Shown here: piece after piece, positions 42,401 to 52,231 of the stretch
Layout: each line of letters begins with the position of its first letter
How positions within the stretch are numbered: position 1 is the stretch's first letter
Origin: a bacterium
Lineage (GTDB): Bacteria; SAR324; XYD2-FULL-50-16
Assembly (NCBI GenBank): GCA_018829445.1
Contig: JAHJTV010000031.1
Span: 58,395 to 122,394 of the forward strand
Reading direction: 5' to 3'
DNA length: 64,000 bases
Translations under genes and position numbers: made by a program
The notes under the pieces: generated by a model
The model's database searches: none
The model's input: only the letters and a program-made list of their open reading frames with translations
What the model was told of the DNA's origin: nothing

Positions 42401-45400
42401 TTAGAAACTAAACCGGTTAAGTTCAATCAGGACTCGTGAGGAGGACAGCAGAGTTTCGAAATCGACGGGTGCTGCATGGTAGCGATCAACTCCCTTTGTC
42501 AACCAGTACTCTTCGTCTCCCAATCCGGAATTCTGATTCATAAGAATAATTGGAATTCGGTTGAACTCTTCTAATGATTTGATCTCAGCAATAACATGAA
42601 GCGTGTGATCTTTTTTGGAATCCGTATCTATCAGAATCAAATTGCAGTTCGGGGTGTTGCTTAAAGCGTTTTGGATGTTCTTCCCCCGGGCGTTGACAGT
42701 GATCTCAATTCCCTGAAGATTCAATTGTTTTCTCAATGCCAGGGTAGCAGATACATTGTCGGCTACCATCAACACCTGTTTGTTGTTTAGACAGGTATTT
42801 CGTGATTTAAAATAATCATCCATTAGCTCCCGTCTTTCAGTACGAGCTTTTGAAAGAGTAGCGTTTATCAATTGAACCGTTTCGTATATTTCGTAGATGG
42901 TGCTGCTCTGCAAGGCAAAGGAATAATCGACGAGTGGGTCTATTTTGTTCTGAATCGGATAGGAGGTGCCGGTGAACCCAACTGCTATTGGCAGATCGAC
43001 AGATTGGTCTCGACAGTCTTCAATGATCTCCAAGGCGGAATCAATATGATCCGAGTCGACCTGCAGCATAACAAAACTGTCTTTTTCCAGCGAATAACGC
43101 CTGAACTCATTTTGCTCGATACTATCGAAGGACAGCTGAAAAAATTTCCGATAGTGTTCAAACTTTGAGTGAATACTATTAGTGGAATTGATAATCACAA
43201 GCCTCTGTGTCAACTCCTTCTTAAATGCTTCTATCTTCTCAACCACCTTCCGAAAGTCCTTGGGATCTGTATTCTTGGAAACCGCACCCAGACAATACTT
43301 GTCCCAACTCGGGGGAATCTTCTGATTTTCGGTTAATGCGATGACAGGCAGCTTTTGGTTGGACGCCAGAGAACGAATGTTATCCATGAATTGTATTCCC
43401 TGACTACCGCTCCATTTCATGCCCAGGCATAATCCGTGAGGTAGTCGTTGTTTTGCCAGCGTCATTGCATCTTCAACCTCTGTCACCTGGAGACTGCGAA
43501 GTTGAAACTGATTGAACCGACCAGCGATCTCTTCGAAAAAACTGCTGTTCTCCTCCATAACCAGGATATAATCTTCATCAGGTAACTTTTCGGCAGCGCC
43601 TGGAGGGTTGGCAGCGTCTGACCGGGATTGTTCTATCTCCAGGGGAATCAGTAATTGATATGTATCCTCCTGATTGTGGACACTATTGAGGTGAAGTTCG
43701 CCATCCAGAGTTTCCACCAATTCTCTCAGCAAAATCAAACCCAGGCTCACTTCATCCAACATTCCCTGTCTTATTGAATACAACCCGTTAAAACCGTCCA
43801 GTACTATCTGATGGCCGTTGATCGGCTTATCACTCCGGCAGGAAATCTCAAAACCAATCATGGATCGGCTCGATCTGCTTTCTTGTATGGATTTTGAAAT
43901 GACCCTATTGACTTTACAGGCAATGGATTGGGACGGGGTTGTCTGAATGGTATGAAAAAGTAGAAGCGTAAGGATATGTTTTAGACGGGATTCGTCGGAT
44001 ATGAGCTGGTGAGGAACCGTGTCGTCAATATCAAACTCGATTTGTTTCCCATTTTCCAGTTCGATTCCTTTAAAATCAAGTTGTAGCTCCTGAATAAGGT
44101 CGATCAGGCTGAATTCACAGTATTCAATGACTGTTTTCTCGGGGAAAAAATCGAAACGGAAGTTTTTGATAAATTCAGTCGTCTTTTTGGAATTCTCAAG
44201 TAGATCAGCTAGAAATTCCATTTTTTCAGGATCATTGGAAAGTTCGGTTTGTCTCATTTCTTTATCGATGGCACTATTGGTTTTACCAACACATTTGTTC
44301 AATCCGGAAAAAAAGCTTTCACAAAGGGTAATGGTTTGTTTGTTGGTTTCCAATATCTTCTCATTTTGCCGGAGAAGGCTCTTTAGCTGTTTGTTTTGTT
44401 CGGTGTGTTTCTGTCTGATGGTTCTGTTCTCATTTTCAAGGGCACTGTTTCTTTTCTGCAAGCGATCGATAGCCTGCTGCTGTTCCTTCTGTATTTCAAT
44501 TGATTCCCCATAAGAGGTGAACAGTTCCTTGAATTTATTTTCAAAATTAAAGTTGTATTCGACCAGTTCGTTTTGCTGGATTTTCATTTCACCGATCACC
44601 ACTGTCTGTTTCTCTACTGTAGATGTCAGCTGATGTTGTCGTTGTCTGAAGGATTGAAACATCTGCTGGAAAGCGGCTCCCACCAGATCATGGTTTTCCG
44701 GATCGGTAAGTTTCTGATCAAAATTACCCCGGGCGGCTTCCAATGCTGATTGGCAGATTTGCGAAAATGTTTTCTTTAATTGAATTAACGCATTATGAAG
44801 CCCGGGTACTCTTTCACGAAAAGGTATCTTACGGGTATAATCCCCTTTTGCTACTCCCTCAACATAGTAAGCAACAAGCTCAAGGAACTGCTCCATCTCT
44901 TCCAGTTTTGCTGTTAATAACCGGTTTTTCTCGCTGTTTTCCTCCAGTTTTGAGAAAAGGTTTTTGAAAAGCTCATCCGTTTCCTGAATAGCCCTGGCAA
45001 TCTGATTATTATCATTCGTTTTCAATACATTTTTACGCTGTTGGTTGCTTCGAATCTTTGAAAGCTCCAATACAACATTCTCAAATGTTTCTCTAACGGA
45101 TTGTAAGGAATTAAATAGTGATGTCTCCCTTTCGCTCCAGGGTATTTGAGTTGTCAAGTTTCCATTCGAAATTGATTGAACCGCAGTTGCTACCTCTTTG
45201 ATGTAGTTTGTTTTTTCGTTTAACAAGTCACGGAGGTGTTTAATGGTCTCCTCCCTGTTTTTTAGTTCTCCCTCCAGATGCTTTATTTTGGCAGCAATAT
45301 ACCGTATCGATTCATTTAGTGAATATCTGATTTCAGTATGATCTTCCCTGATGGGAAGGGGTGTTTCCAGGTTAAGATTTTTTAAATCTGCTGAAACAGT

Positions 45401-45697
45401 TAAAAGATCTGTTGTGAGATTTGTATGATTGAGATCGATCGCGTTCAGTTTTGTAAAATTTGTATGGTTATCGTTAATATTAGTTAAATTTTTAGTATAG
45501 GTTTTGACAAATATGGCATCTATTTTATTGTTTAATCCAACAAGTTTTTCCTGAAGTTGTCTAATGTTTCTAATTACATGTTTGTATTTTTCCTTGTTGA
45601 ATCTGTCAAAAACGTCATTATTGAAAACGAAATCTTCTCTATTAAAACAATCAAGCGTTTCAGTTAGAGTTGAAAAATATTTCTTATTGACCCACAT
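42401..45697 (-). CDS. Degenerate HAMP/histidine-kinase/receiver scaffold protein
   Basis: AAGGA precedes the ATG. The 1098-residue protein has no membrane segment. The order is: N-terminal helices, two HAMP-like units (SNGNLTTQIPWSERE near 180, VAKGDYTRKIPFRERV near 285), a long coiled coil (about 360-470), a kinase-like part, and two to three receiver-like domains. The H-box His is absent (FFSGLNKCVG where SHELRTP is expected). The N-box (LLLFHTIQ) and G-box (SLGLILLREL) are altered. The first receiver-like domain has GLCLGMK instead of the phosphoacceptor Asp; the last keeps LILIDTD but has Ala instead of the usual Lys. It is probably a non-catalytic signalling scaffold. It heads the unit with the two large lipoproteins. 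Confidence 0.72.
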   Translation of the reverse strand: MWVNKKYFSTLTETLDCFNREDFVFNNDVFDRFNKEKYKHVIRNIRQLQEKLVGLNNKIDAIFVKTYTKNLTNINDNHTNFTKLNAIDLNHTNLTTDLLTVSADLKNLNLETPLPIREDHTEIRYSLNESIRYIAAKIKHLEGELKNREETIKHLRDLLNEKTNYIKEVATAVQSISNGNLTTQIPWSERETSLFNSLQSVRETFENVVLELSKIRSNQQRKNVLKTNDNNQIARAIQETDELFKNLFSKLEENSEKNRLLTAKLEEMEQFLELVAYYVEGVAKGDYTRKIPFRERVPGLHNALIQLKKTFSQICQSALEAARGNFDQKLTDPENHDLVGAAFQQMFQSFRQRQHQLTSTVEKQTVVIGEMKIQQNELVEYNFNFENKFKELFTSYGESIEIQKEQQQAIDRLQKRNSALENENRTIRQKHTEQNKQLKSLLRQNEKILETNKQTITLCESFFSGLNKCVGKTNSAIDKEMRQTELSNDPEKMEFLADLLENSKKTTEFIKNFRFDFFPEKTVIEYCEFSLIDLIQELQLDFKGIELENGKQIEFDIDDTVPHQLISDESRLKHILTLLLFHTIQTTPSQSIACKVNRVISKSIQESRSSRSMIGFEISCRSDKPINGHQIVLDGFNGLYSIRQGMLDEVSLGLILLRELVETLDGELHLNSVHNQEDTYQLLIPLEIEQSRSDAANPPGAAEKLPDEDYILVMEENSSFFEEIAGRFNQFQLRSLQVTEVEDAMTLAKQRLPHGLCLGMKWSGSQGIQFMDNIRSLASNQKLPVIALTENQKIPPSWDKYCLGAVSKNTDPKDFRKVVEKIEAFKKELTQRLVIINSTNSIHSKFEHYRKFFQLSFDSIEQNEFRRYSLEKDSFVMLQVDSDHIDSALEIIEDCRDQSVDLPIAVGFTGTSYPIQNKIDPLVDYSFALQSSTIYEIYETVQLINATLSKARTERRELMDDYFKSRNTCLNNKQVLMVADNVSATLALRKQLNLQGIEITVNARGKNIQNALSNTPNCNLILIDTDSKKDHTLHVIAEIKSLEEFNRIPIILMNQNSGLGDEEYWLTKGVDRYHAAPVDFETLLSSSRVLIELNRFSF

Positions 45698-46121
45698 ATG
45701 AAATCCTTATAATTTAATTCGAAATATTTCAAAAATTTTTACATTCTGATTACCTATAACTTTCAGCAGTATCTCTTCTTTACAATGTGGCATAAACATA
45801 AAACGCTGTTGTGCCTCTATACAGGGGCACAAAACCCCGAACTGAAAAAAATGTTGTCAGGTTTTTTGTCAATTGGCGGTCAAATCGAGCCATACTAATG
45901 ATTAAAATTAAATCTCAAGTCTCGTTTTTTAATTGTTATGTAATGCTGGAATTGCCAGCAGGGTAATCTTTTTTTAATTAAGAAGCAAACAAATTTAATA
46001 TTACAAATTCGTTAAGTGTCAGGTCTTTATTGACAATGCAGGTTCACAATCAATCCATCATTTTGAAGTTGTTTTTTTCTTTCTTGAATTGAACAGGTTT
46101 TTTAAACAGAAACGGTTAATT
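45698..46121. other. Divergent intergenic region, no gene seen
   Basis: About 420 AT-rich bases between the leftward kinase-like gene and the rightward secreted-protein gene. It presumably holds both promoters. A TTGACA occurs at 46030-46035 but without a matching -10. No repeat or hairpin stands out. Confidence 0.45.
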
Positions 46122-47144
46122 ATGAAAAAACAAATTTTTCTATATTGTCTTTTTTTCCTGTCGGGATTGCTAGTTTGTCTTAATGCCCCAGGTCAGACAA
46201 AGCTAACAGTAGGGAAGGAGATATTGCACAAACTGGGTGCCAGTGTTCAGTTAGCAAAAGAGAACTGGCAGTTCGGATTTTCCGAAGATAGTTGTGTTTT
46301 TATAAAGAGCAAGCGCTATAAAGAGAAGGATGGAATGGTAACCTCGGTGTTTAATATCCGAATACCTTTGGATAAGGTGACAATCGAACCGGAATTAAAG
46401 AGTTACGATGCTTTTTTCCGCTGTACCACGGGTAATCTTTGTATTGATAGAACCTGGCTTAATGCGGAAGGTGAGCCGATGGAAGAGCGCAAAGTGGATT
46501 CGGCAAGTCTCTATTTAAAAGACTCCGAGCTTGCTTCCTACGTTTTTAACAGGTTCACTTACTTGAGGACGCTATGTGATCGTTCAAATTACCCGGGACC
46601 TGCCGGATTAAAATGGGGTGATTCCATTGAAGATTCAACCTCAATGCTGGAAGGACGTTTTACGCTGAAAACTAATGAAACAATTCAAAACGGGGCGTTG
46701 TATCAACAAATCTATGGTGAAACCTTCGCAGACATGGCCACTGAATCCATTCAGGTCAAATATGTCGACAACAAGTTTTATGATTTTCTGGCTATTTTTG
46801 GTTATGAAGATGAAAAATCGATTGCAAAAAAATGGTATGCGGTTGTGACCAAAATGATCAATAAATATGGTAAACCCAACGAGGTCATCCTACCGAAATC
46901 GATAAAAAATCTGGATGAGGTGGTTAACAGAAAGCTTTTCGACGATTTCACGGTGTTTGACATGGAGATCCGGGAAAACAGCTGGATTCCTCAGGCTACC
47001 TGGAATTATAAGAACAACGTGATTATTGCGATTTCAGTGGTTCCAACCACATCAGACTGGAAAATTCACTGGCGATTTTATCATGTTGAACTGCTGGAAC
47101 TATCGCAAACCAGGGTGGCTGAACATCCTGTTGATGACTTCTGA
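46122..47144 (+). CDS. Secreted protein of unknown function
   Basis: I use the ATG at 46122 (MKKQIFLYCLFFLSGLLVCL...), because it opens a Sec signal peptide ending near NAPGQ; an ATG at 46089 would add 11 residues. The 340-residue mature protein is mixed alpha/beta with no recognised family. Cys pairs (FRCTTGNLC) and a central GLKWGDSIEDS stretch are visible. It precedes the HEAT/DUF2169 group by about 470 bases and may or may not belong to it. Without a recognisable domain I cannot assign a role beyond export to the periplasm or outside. Confidence 0.55.
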   Translation: MKKQIFLYCLFFLSGLLVCLNAPGQTKLTVGKEILHKLGASVQLAKENWQFGFSEDSCVFIKSKRYKEKDGMVTSVFNIRIPLDKVTIEPELKSYDAFFRCTTGNLCIDRTWLNAEGEPMEERKVDSASLYLKDSELASYVFNRFTYLRTLCDRSNYPGPAGLKWGDSIEDSTSMLEGRFTLKTNETIQNGALYQQIYGETFADMATESIQVKYVDNKFYDFLAIFGYEDEKSIAKKWYAVVTKMINKYGKPNEVILPKSIKNLDEVVNRKLFDDFTVFDMEIRENSWIPQATWNYKNNVIIAISVVPTTSDWKIHWRFYHVELLELSQTRVAEHPVDDF

Positions 47145-47283
47145 GTATAACCCCTAAGATTGTTGCGACAATTTTTGAGGGCTCTGAATAGTACAAGGAA
47201 AGTCCGAACCTTTTTAAAGGTAATAACTCAATGTATCTATTCCATTCTTTTAAAATGGGGAAATGCTGCGCATTTAAGCTGTC

Positions 47284-47308
47284 AGCCATTAGCAGTTAGC
47301 AGTTGGCA
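47284..47308. repeat. Heptad repeat (GCTAACT type), reverse orientation
   Basis: The complementary strand reads as a run of GCTAACT-like heptads. The same type recurs forward at 47573-47595, 49477-49498, 57306-57312 and 59994-60063. It lies in the 47145-47613 gap, which contains no supported gene. Confidence 0.6.
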
Positions 47309-47572
47309 AATAGGTAATACCTTATATCTGTGCATCATTCCCGCGAAGGCGGAACTATTCAACCAGTTAGCAGTGAATACTCACTGTCCAACCAATCATG
47401 AAAAATCACCTGAAGAAAACCGCTCATGAAAAAACCTGAATTTTTATTTTTAACACAGAAAACCCGTATTTAGCCCCCTTATATTGTGAGAACAGCTTTT
47501 ATCGAAAAAAAAGAATCAATTTGACAAATTTCCCGGATTTGTTAACAAAAATAATCTGTTTTCTCAGTATAT

Positions 47573-47595
47573 GCTAATCGCCAATTGCTAACCGC
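47573..47595. repeat. Heptad repeat just upstream of the HEAT gene
   Basis: GCTAATCGCCAATTGCTAACC is a run of imperfect heptads that ends 18 bases before the start codon at 47614. It resembles the 14-base units upstream of the first recombinase gene. Confidence 0.55.
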
Positions 47596-47613
47596 AAAAA
47601 GCTTTGGATATCC

Positions 47614-49395
47614 ATGAAAAAAAAACTGTTCGTATCTGATGATAGCCCAGCCGAGTTAAAGGAAACGATTTCTGTCTGTCAGCAATATATAGACAACATG
47701 CAGGAATTTAAGGTCAAGGCTGATAACGGCACCTTAAATTTTGATGACTTGGAGGAGCTAACCCGACGAAATAATATCCTGGTTAATCAGTTACCCCACA
47801 ATTCAAATCCAAGACCTGGCTACCCTCCACAAACTTCCAACTTAGATGAACTGGAGTCCTACGCCAAAATCAGAGGAGAAGAATCTGCAAAACTTTTAAA
47901 AGAGGAAGGGGGGCCGGTGTTCAAAATCACTACTTTTGATCAGCTCAAAGAGTTTTCCAAGATGGATCCTGAAGCAGTAGGTGCAATAATTCTGGCGGCT
48001 GCCAGAGAAAAAAGGGGTGAAGCCGAATCTACTGAGGAACCGGAAAAGGAAACGGAATCACACGAAATGAAGATCAAAAAAGAATTTATGAACGATCTGC
48101 TGATTGACAATCTCAACAACATAAAAACTCTCCTTTACAATGCCAAATTGTGTTTGTTTGATCTTCAATATGAGTGGCCCAAGGCAGAGACTTTTGAAAA
48201 ACAGCTTACCTTAAGAGCAAGAACATTTAAAGGATATAAGCAAAACGGGTTGGAATTGCTAACCGGCATCCTAAATGAAGAGGAGGAAAACGAAGATCTG
48301 GCAGATAAAAAAGATGAGGCTGCTTTCATTTTGGCATCTCTGGTCACGGATAACTCCCCTGAACTTAAAGAGCTGATAAACCTCTGGCGAGAGGATGAAG
48401 CGTTACAAAAAACCGTCATTCAGGCAATAAAGTATTCAAATAATCCAAGCATCAATGATTGGATTCTTAAAAACTATTCAAATGAGTCAGCGAAAATCAA
48501 AGCCGGTCTGATTGAGGTTTTGGATTATAGGCAGATCAAGGATGAGAAAAACTGGGACAAATTTCTCAAGCAGGAAGATCCTTTGGTATCCAGTAAGATT
48601 CTTCGTGCTTATTCTTTAGTAGGTTCCACGAGAAACGGTGGCCTGATCAAAAAAATGATGGAAGAAACGGAAACGGACTATTTTGAAGAAGTTGTTTTAT
48701 CCGCATTAATATCAGGGGAAGAATACGCACTAAATCTGATTAGGGGATGCATACAGAAAACACCGGACAAGGTAGGGAATTTACCCCTCTATCTGGCATG
48801 TTCCGGTGACTACTTTGATTTTAATTTTCTGAAGATGACATTTTCCAAGGAAGAGTCCAGACAATCAGCTATTCGTGCCTTGGGCATTTTTGGCATGATG
48901 GAATCTGTTCCTTTTCTGATAGACGCTTTTTCCGGCACCATCACCAATGCAGAAGAATGGGAATTGCAAAAATGTATCGTTGACAGTCTGAATCTTATTA
49001 CAGGAGCAAATCTTCCCCTTCCCTTTCCCGATATTAAGGAAGGGCCAAAAGGCAAAGAGTACGACGTGACGGTTGAAGTATCATTCAAAGAGCAATGGGC
49101 TGTCTGGTGGTACAAAAACAAACATAAATACAATGACGAAATAAGATATCGCAGGGGGAATCCGTTCAATATCGGAAGTTGTGTTGAAGAGATGGCATAT
49201 CCGCTGGGGAATCACTGGTCCAGGCAGGTATCCTACTATGAACTTTTAATAAGAACGGGCAAGTATATCGCTCCTTTTTTTGCAGATTGGTACGTCAAGG
49301 ATCAACAAAGTTCAATCCGAATCTGGAAGGAGTGGCTTGTAGAAAACCGGGGCACATTCAGAGACAAACAATGGTTATTCGCAGGACATCGCTGA
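47614..49395 (+). CDS. HEAT-repeat protein of type VI satellite loci (TIGR02270-like)
   Basis: The 593-residue protein begins with a charged region. A helical body of HEAT-like units follows (AGLIEVLDYRQIKDE, ALISGEEYALNLIRG, AIRALGIFGMMESVPFLI), and a C-terminal part has QWAVWWYKNKHKY...YRRGNPF and ends near KQWLFAGHR. The W-W...G-N/P pattern and the HEAT layout are those of the TIGR02270-type proteins that accompany DUF2169 and PAAR-like genes in type VI secretion satellite loci. No enzymatic motif is seen; it is probably an assembly or loading factor. A GGAT ribosome-binding site precedes the ATG. It leads the 47.6-56.5 kb rightward group. Confidence 0.7.
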   Translation: MKKKLFVSDDSPAELKETISVCQQYIDNMQEFKVKADNGTLNFDDLEELTRRNNILVNQLPHNSNPRPGYPPQTSNLDELESYAKIRGEESAKLLKEEGGPVFKITTFDQLKEFSKMDPEAVGAIILAAAREKRGEAESTEEPEKETESHEMKIKKEFMNDLLIDNLNNIKTLLYNAKLCLFDLQYEWPKAETFEKQLTLRARTFKGYKQNGLELLTGILNEEEENEDLADKKDEAAFILASLVTDNSPELKELINLWREDEALQKTVIQAIKYSNNPSINDWILKNYSNESAKIKAGLIEVLDYRQIKDEKNWDKFLKQEDPLVSSKILRAYSLVGSTRNGGLIKKMMEETETDYFEEVVLSALISGEEYALNLIRGCIQKTPDKVGNLPLYLACSGDYFDFNFLKMTFSKEESRQSAIRALGIFGMMESVPFLIDAFSGTITNAEEWELQKCIVDSLNLITGANLPLPFPDIKEGPKGKEYDVTVEVSFKEQWAVWWYKNKHKYNDEIRYRRGNPFNIGSCVEEMAYPLGNHWSRQVSYYELLIRTGKYIAPFFADWYVKDQQSSIRIWKEWLVENRGTFRDKQWLFAGHR

Positions 49396-49420
49396 CCGCG
49401 ATCAGGTTCAGTTTGACAAT

Positions 49421-49498
49421 GTCATGCCGGACTCTGATCCGGCATCCAGGGCATCAACACCTTTTTTTCATTTTAAGCTAACTGCTAACCGCTAACTG
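49421..49498. repeat. Two short repeats between HEAT and DUF2169 genes
   Basis: At 49421-49449 is the second copy of the ATGCCGGA...TCCGGCAT palindrome (one base longer in the loop than copy 1). At 49477-49498 are three GCTAACT-like heptads that end seven bases before the start codon of the next gene, where no ordinary ribosome-binding site is seen. Confidence 0.65.
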
Positions 49499-49505
49499 CC
49501 ATAAT

Positions 49506-50558
49506 ATGTTGAATCTAATAAACAAAACCCCATTCTCCGCGAAAGGGAAAATGACACAGCACTTTCAGACCAATCGAAAGATGTGGATGGTTGCTGTAAA
49601 AGCCACTTTTGATCTCCAGGTAGATGGTTCACTTTCCATTTCCGAGAACCAAATGGAAGTATTGGATGAACCTGTATATTTTGGGGATGAAAATGAAAGC
49701 AGTCTTCAATATGAATCTGATCTTGTCCATCCTAAGGAAAGAATCGATGTCATCCTGAATGCAACCGGATATCAGCAAAATGATGAAGTTGGTAATGGGT
49801 TGATCGTCGGGTTTGTTATCAGTGGCCTGAAGAAATTTTTGAGAATAAAGGGAGATAGGCTCTGGTACCGTTTGTTGGGTATCCCCTTTACCACCAGCCC
49901 TCAGACATTTAAAAGACAACCCATCCGCTACGAATACGCTTATGGTGGAAAAGATGCAAAAGCCAAACTTGCCTATCATTTCGATTTCAGGAATACCGTG
50001 GGAACCGGATATTCCCGCCGGGCATTTGGTGTATCAGGAAAACGACTGCCCAATATCGAGTATTCAAAATTTCCTGCAAAAGCCCGGTTTAAGCGGAACA
50101 GACCTGCAGGCTTTGGGGTGATAGCCCCTCACTGGTACCCGAGAAATCGGTATGTGGGAACAATTGATGAGAAGTGGGAGCAGGAAAGAGCCCCTTTGCT
50201 CCCGGATGATTTCTCTCCTCTTTACTTCCAGTGTGCTCCCGAAGACCAGCAATTGGATTTCATAGATGGTGGAGAAGAGGTGATACTTTATAACCTGTTG
50301 CCACGGAAGATGGAATTCTCTTTCAAGTTACCTTACCTGAGTTTTAGCTTTGCCACCAGGATAGATAACTCCGTTCTCAACCATCCGGGAGCCTTGCAAA
50401 CCATTATCATCGAACCTGATGACAACAGGTTGATCATGGTCTGGCTGACGAAAATCGACTGTCACGAAAAAGAAAACCGGATTGATAAGACCTGGATCGA
50501 GTGTAAGGTGTCAGGCGTGAAGGATAGTGCAAAACCACTTGATGTTTATGCAAACTGA
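49506..50558 (+). CDS. DUF2169 protein, type VI secretion accessory
   Basis: The 350-residue protein begins MLNLINKTPFSAKGKMTQHF and has the DUF2169 hallmarks: VAVKATFDL near the start, then RYEYAYGGKDAKA, NTVGTGYSRRAFG, LPNIEYSKF and GFGVIAPHWYPR, and FQCAPEDQQL. DUF2169 proteins are cytoplasmic accessories of type VI secretion effector loading, often linked to PAAR-like and pentapeptide or TPR proteins. No ribosome-binding site is visible; a heptad repeat ends just before the ATG. It is the second gene of the satellite group. Confidence 0.85.
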   Translation: MLNLINKTPFSAKGKMTQHFQTNRKMWMVAVKATFDLQVDGSLSISENQMEVLDEPVYFGDENESSLQYESDLVHPKERIDVILNATGYQQNDEVGNGLIVGFVISGLKKFLRIKGDRLWYRLLGIPFTTSPQTFKRQPIRYEYAYGGKDAKAKLAYHFDFRNTVGTGYSRRAFGVSGKRLPNIEYSKFPAKARFKRNRPAGFGVIAPHWYPRNRYVGTIDEKWEQERAPLLPDDFSPLYFQCAPEDQQLDFIDGGEEVILYNLLPRKMEFSFKLPYLSFSFATRIDNSVLNHPGALQTIIIEPDDNRLIMVWLTKIDCHEKENRIDKTWIECKVSGVKDSAKPLDVYAN

Positions 50559-50633
50559 ACTCAGTGGTATTTCCTTGCGTAATATCAATCACACTAATCC
50601 TATGACCTAACATGTGAAATATTGGATTGCAAA

Positions 50634-51143
50634 ATGGCGTCATCAAAACTGTTGCAGGAAGTGATTTTAAACACGGAGAGAAAGAACAAAACCGTTCGGA
50701 TAAATACTTGTGCCGGATTTCTGAATGTCTCAAAAATATCTCAAACGGATCAAAAATCAGGGTTGCCAAAAAATAAGGCAGATGGTTTTTATTTTGAAAT
50801 CCTGAGAGAACAGTTCCGGGAAATAAAATTCTATCTGCAGCAAGCAAGGAAAAACCAAAATGCAGAATCATGCGGAGAAGAACACACCAAACATAAAACC
50901 CGTCTGAAACTGGCTCTAACAGCGATGGAAAACACCATAAAGAGACTGGAAGAGGATCAGCTATACGACTTTTTCGAATCGATGAAAGCGGATAAAAACA
51001 GCTGGCTTTTTATAATCAGCTCACTTTCAAAAGGTATCCATTGCCATTCAGACTTTTTTAAACGTCTCCTGGCGGAGAATTCAAAAGGTCTGGATGTACC
51101 GGAAGCATCTTCAATCAACGGTTTAAAGGAAACTGACAACTGA
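50634..51143 (+). CDS. Hypothetical helical protein
   Basis: I choose the ATG at 50634 (GGAT site six bases before), giving 169 residues; a TTG at 50622 is possible. The sequence is charged and mostly helical (FEILREQFREIKFYLQQ, KLALTAMENTIKRLEEDQ) with no membrane segment or signal. I do not recognise a family. Its place between the DUF2169 and ketosynthase-fold genes suggests an adaptor or chaperone in the same effector system. Confidence 0.6.
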   Translation: MASSKLLQEVILNTERKNKTVRINTCAGFLNVSKISQTDQKSGLPKNKADGFYFEILREQFREIKFYLQQARKNQNAESCGEEHTKHKTRLKLALTAMENTIKRLEEDQLYDFFESMKADKNSWLFIISSLSKGIHCHSDFFKRLLAENSKGLDVPEASSINGLKETDN

Positions 51144-51166
51144 AAACCAATAACCTTATATAGATT

Positions 51167-52204
51167 ATGGATCTGTGTCTTATCAATTGTGGTATGCAAT
51201 CGCCCACAGGGACGGATGTTTTTATGTCAATTGCCAATGTCATGGCAGGAATAGCCAGGGTCAGCAGGTTTAAAGATATAGAGGATACGAAATTTAAACC
51301 GGTATCTCTGGGAATGGCCAAATATTTAGATGATTGCCATGACAATAATACTCGCTTTCTGAAGTTGCTTCAACCCGCACTTGAGGAAACAACCCGGGTT
51401 TTGGATGGCAAAAGTCACCACCCATTCAGAATCACCATATATCTCTGTTTGCCTCAAAAACGACCTGGCTTGGATGAGTCTTTATTGGATAGCCTCCAAA
51501 ATACAATAAAGGATTTTGAATACAGATCAAGATTCAATATCAAAACCGAGGTTATCCGTGAAGATCACGATTCAGGGATGCTTGCCTTGGCTAAAGTTCG
51601 GCATGAGATCAAAAGGGATGTCTGTGATTTTTGCCTGGTTGCCGGTGTCGATTCTTTTGTTAGTGATGAAACCGTAAAATGGCTGGAAAGGGCGAATCAT
51701 TTAAAATGCTCGACCAACAGAAACGGTTATACACCAGGAGAAGCCGCTTCCTGTATACTGCTCTGCAACGAATTGATCGCTGACAAATACGATCTGCCTG
51801 TTAAAGCCAGGATACTTGCTGAAGCGTCAGTGGAAGAACCTGCTTTTTTCGGATCGGGGGTTCCTACCACAGGAAAGGGCTTGTCCACTGCAATGAATCA
51901 GGTTCTAAAGTCCCTGCCCGAAGGTGAAAAGGTGAATGAAATCTTTTGCACCCTAAAAGGATTACGTCACGAGGCGGAAGAATACGGGTACTGCAACCTG
52001 ACTTCCGGCTCCTATATGCAAAAACCGGGAGAGTTTTTTTCATTGGTTGACTGTTGGGGAGATGTGGGTTCAGCGTCTGCAACCTCCTTGATCTGTTATG
52101 CCGTGATCAAGAATGAACTGGGATTTGCAGATGGGCCAAATAACCTAATCTTCACCCTATCTCCGGGAAAATCAAGATCCGCAGCATTGTTAAAAACATT
52201 CTAA
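51167..52204 (+). CDS. Ketosynthase-fold protein lacking the catalytic Cys
   Basis: The 345-residue protein has thiolase-fold features: INCGMQSPTG at the start, a DFCLVAGVDSFV strand pair like the AGG region of ketosynthases, GYTPGEAASCILL, and FCTLKGLRHEAEE near the end with a conserved Glu. The nucleophile position in the ACxxG motif reads DHDSG (His134), so it cannot act as a normal ketosynthase. Ketosynthase-like proteins of this kind are known as companions of DUF2169 and PAAR-like genes; a structural or loading role is more likely than lipid synthesis. It follows the hypothetical gene by 23 bases and precedes the DUF4150 gene by 27. Confidence 0.7.
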   Translation: MDLCLINCGMQSPTGTDVFMSIANVMAGIARVSRFKDIEDTKFKPVSLGMAKYLDDCHDNNTRFLKLLQPALEETTRVLDGKSHHPFRITIYLCLPQKRPGLDESLLDSLQNTIKDFEYRSRFNIKTEVIREDHDSGMLALAKVRHEIKRDVCDFCLVAGVDSFVSDETVKWLERANHLKCSTNRNGYTPGEAASCILLCNELIADKYDLPVKARILAEASVEEPAFFGSGVPTTGKGLSTAMNQVLKSLPEGEKVNEIFCTLKGLRHEAEEYGYCNLTSGSYMQKPGEFFSLVDCWGDVGSASATSLICYAVIKNELGFADGPNNLIFTLSPGKSRSAALLKTF

Positions 52205-52231
52205 AACCATAACCCTAATTAAAGGATCAAG

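Noticed and set aside
42401..45697. Calling the 1098-residue protein a functional hybrid histidine kinase
   Set aside because: The H-box His is missing and the ATP-binding and receiver motifs are altered.
45698..46121. TTGACA at 46030 as a promoter for the secreted protein gene
   Set aside because: No acceptable -10 hexamer occurs at 16-18 bases spacing.
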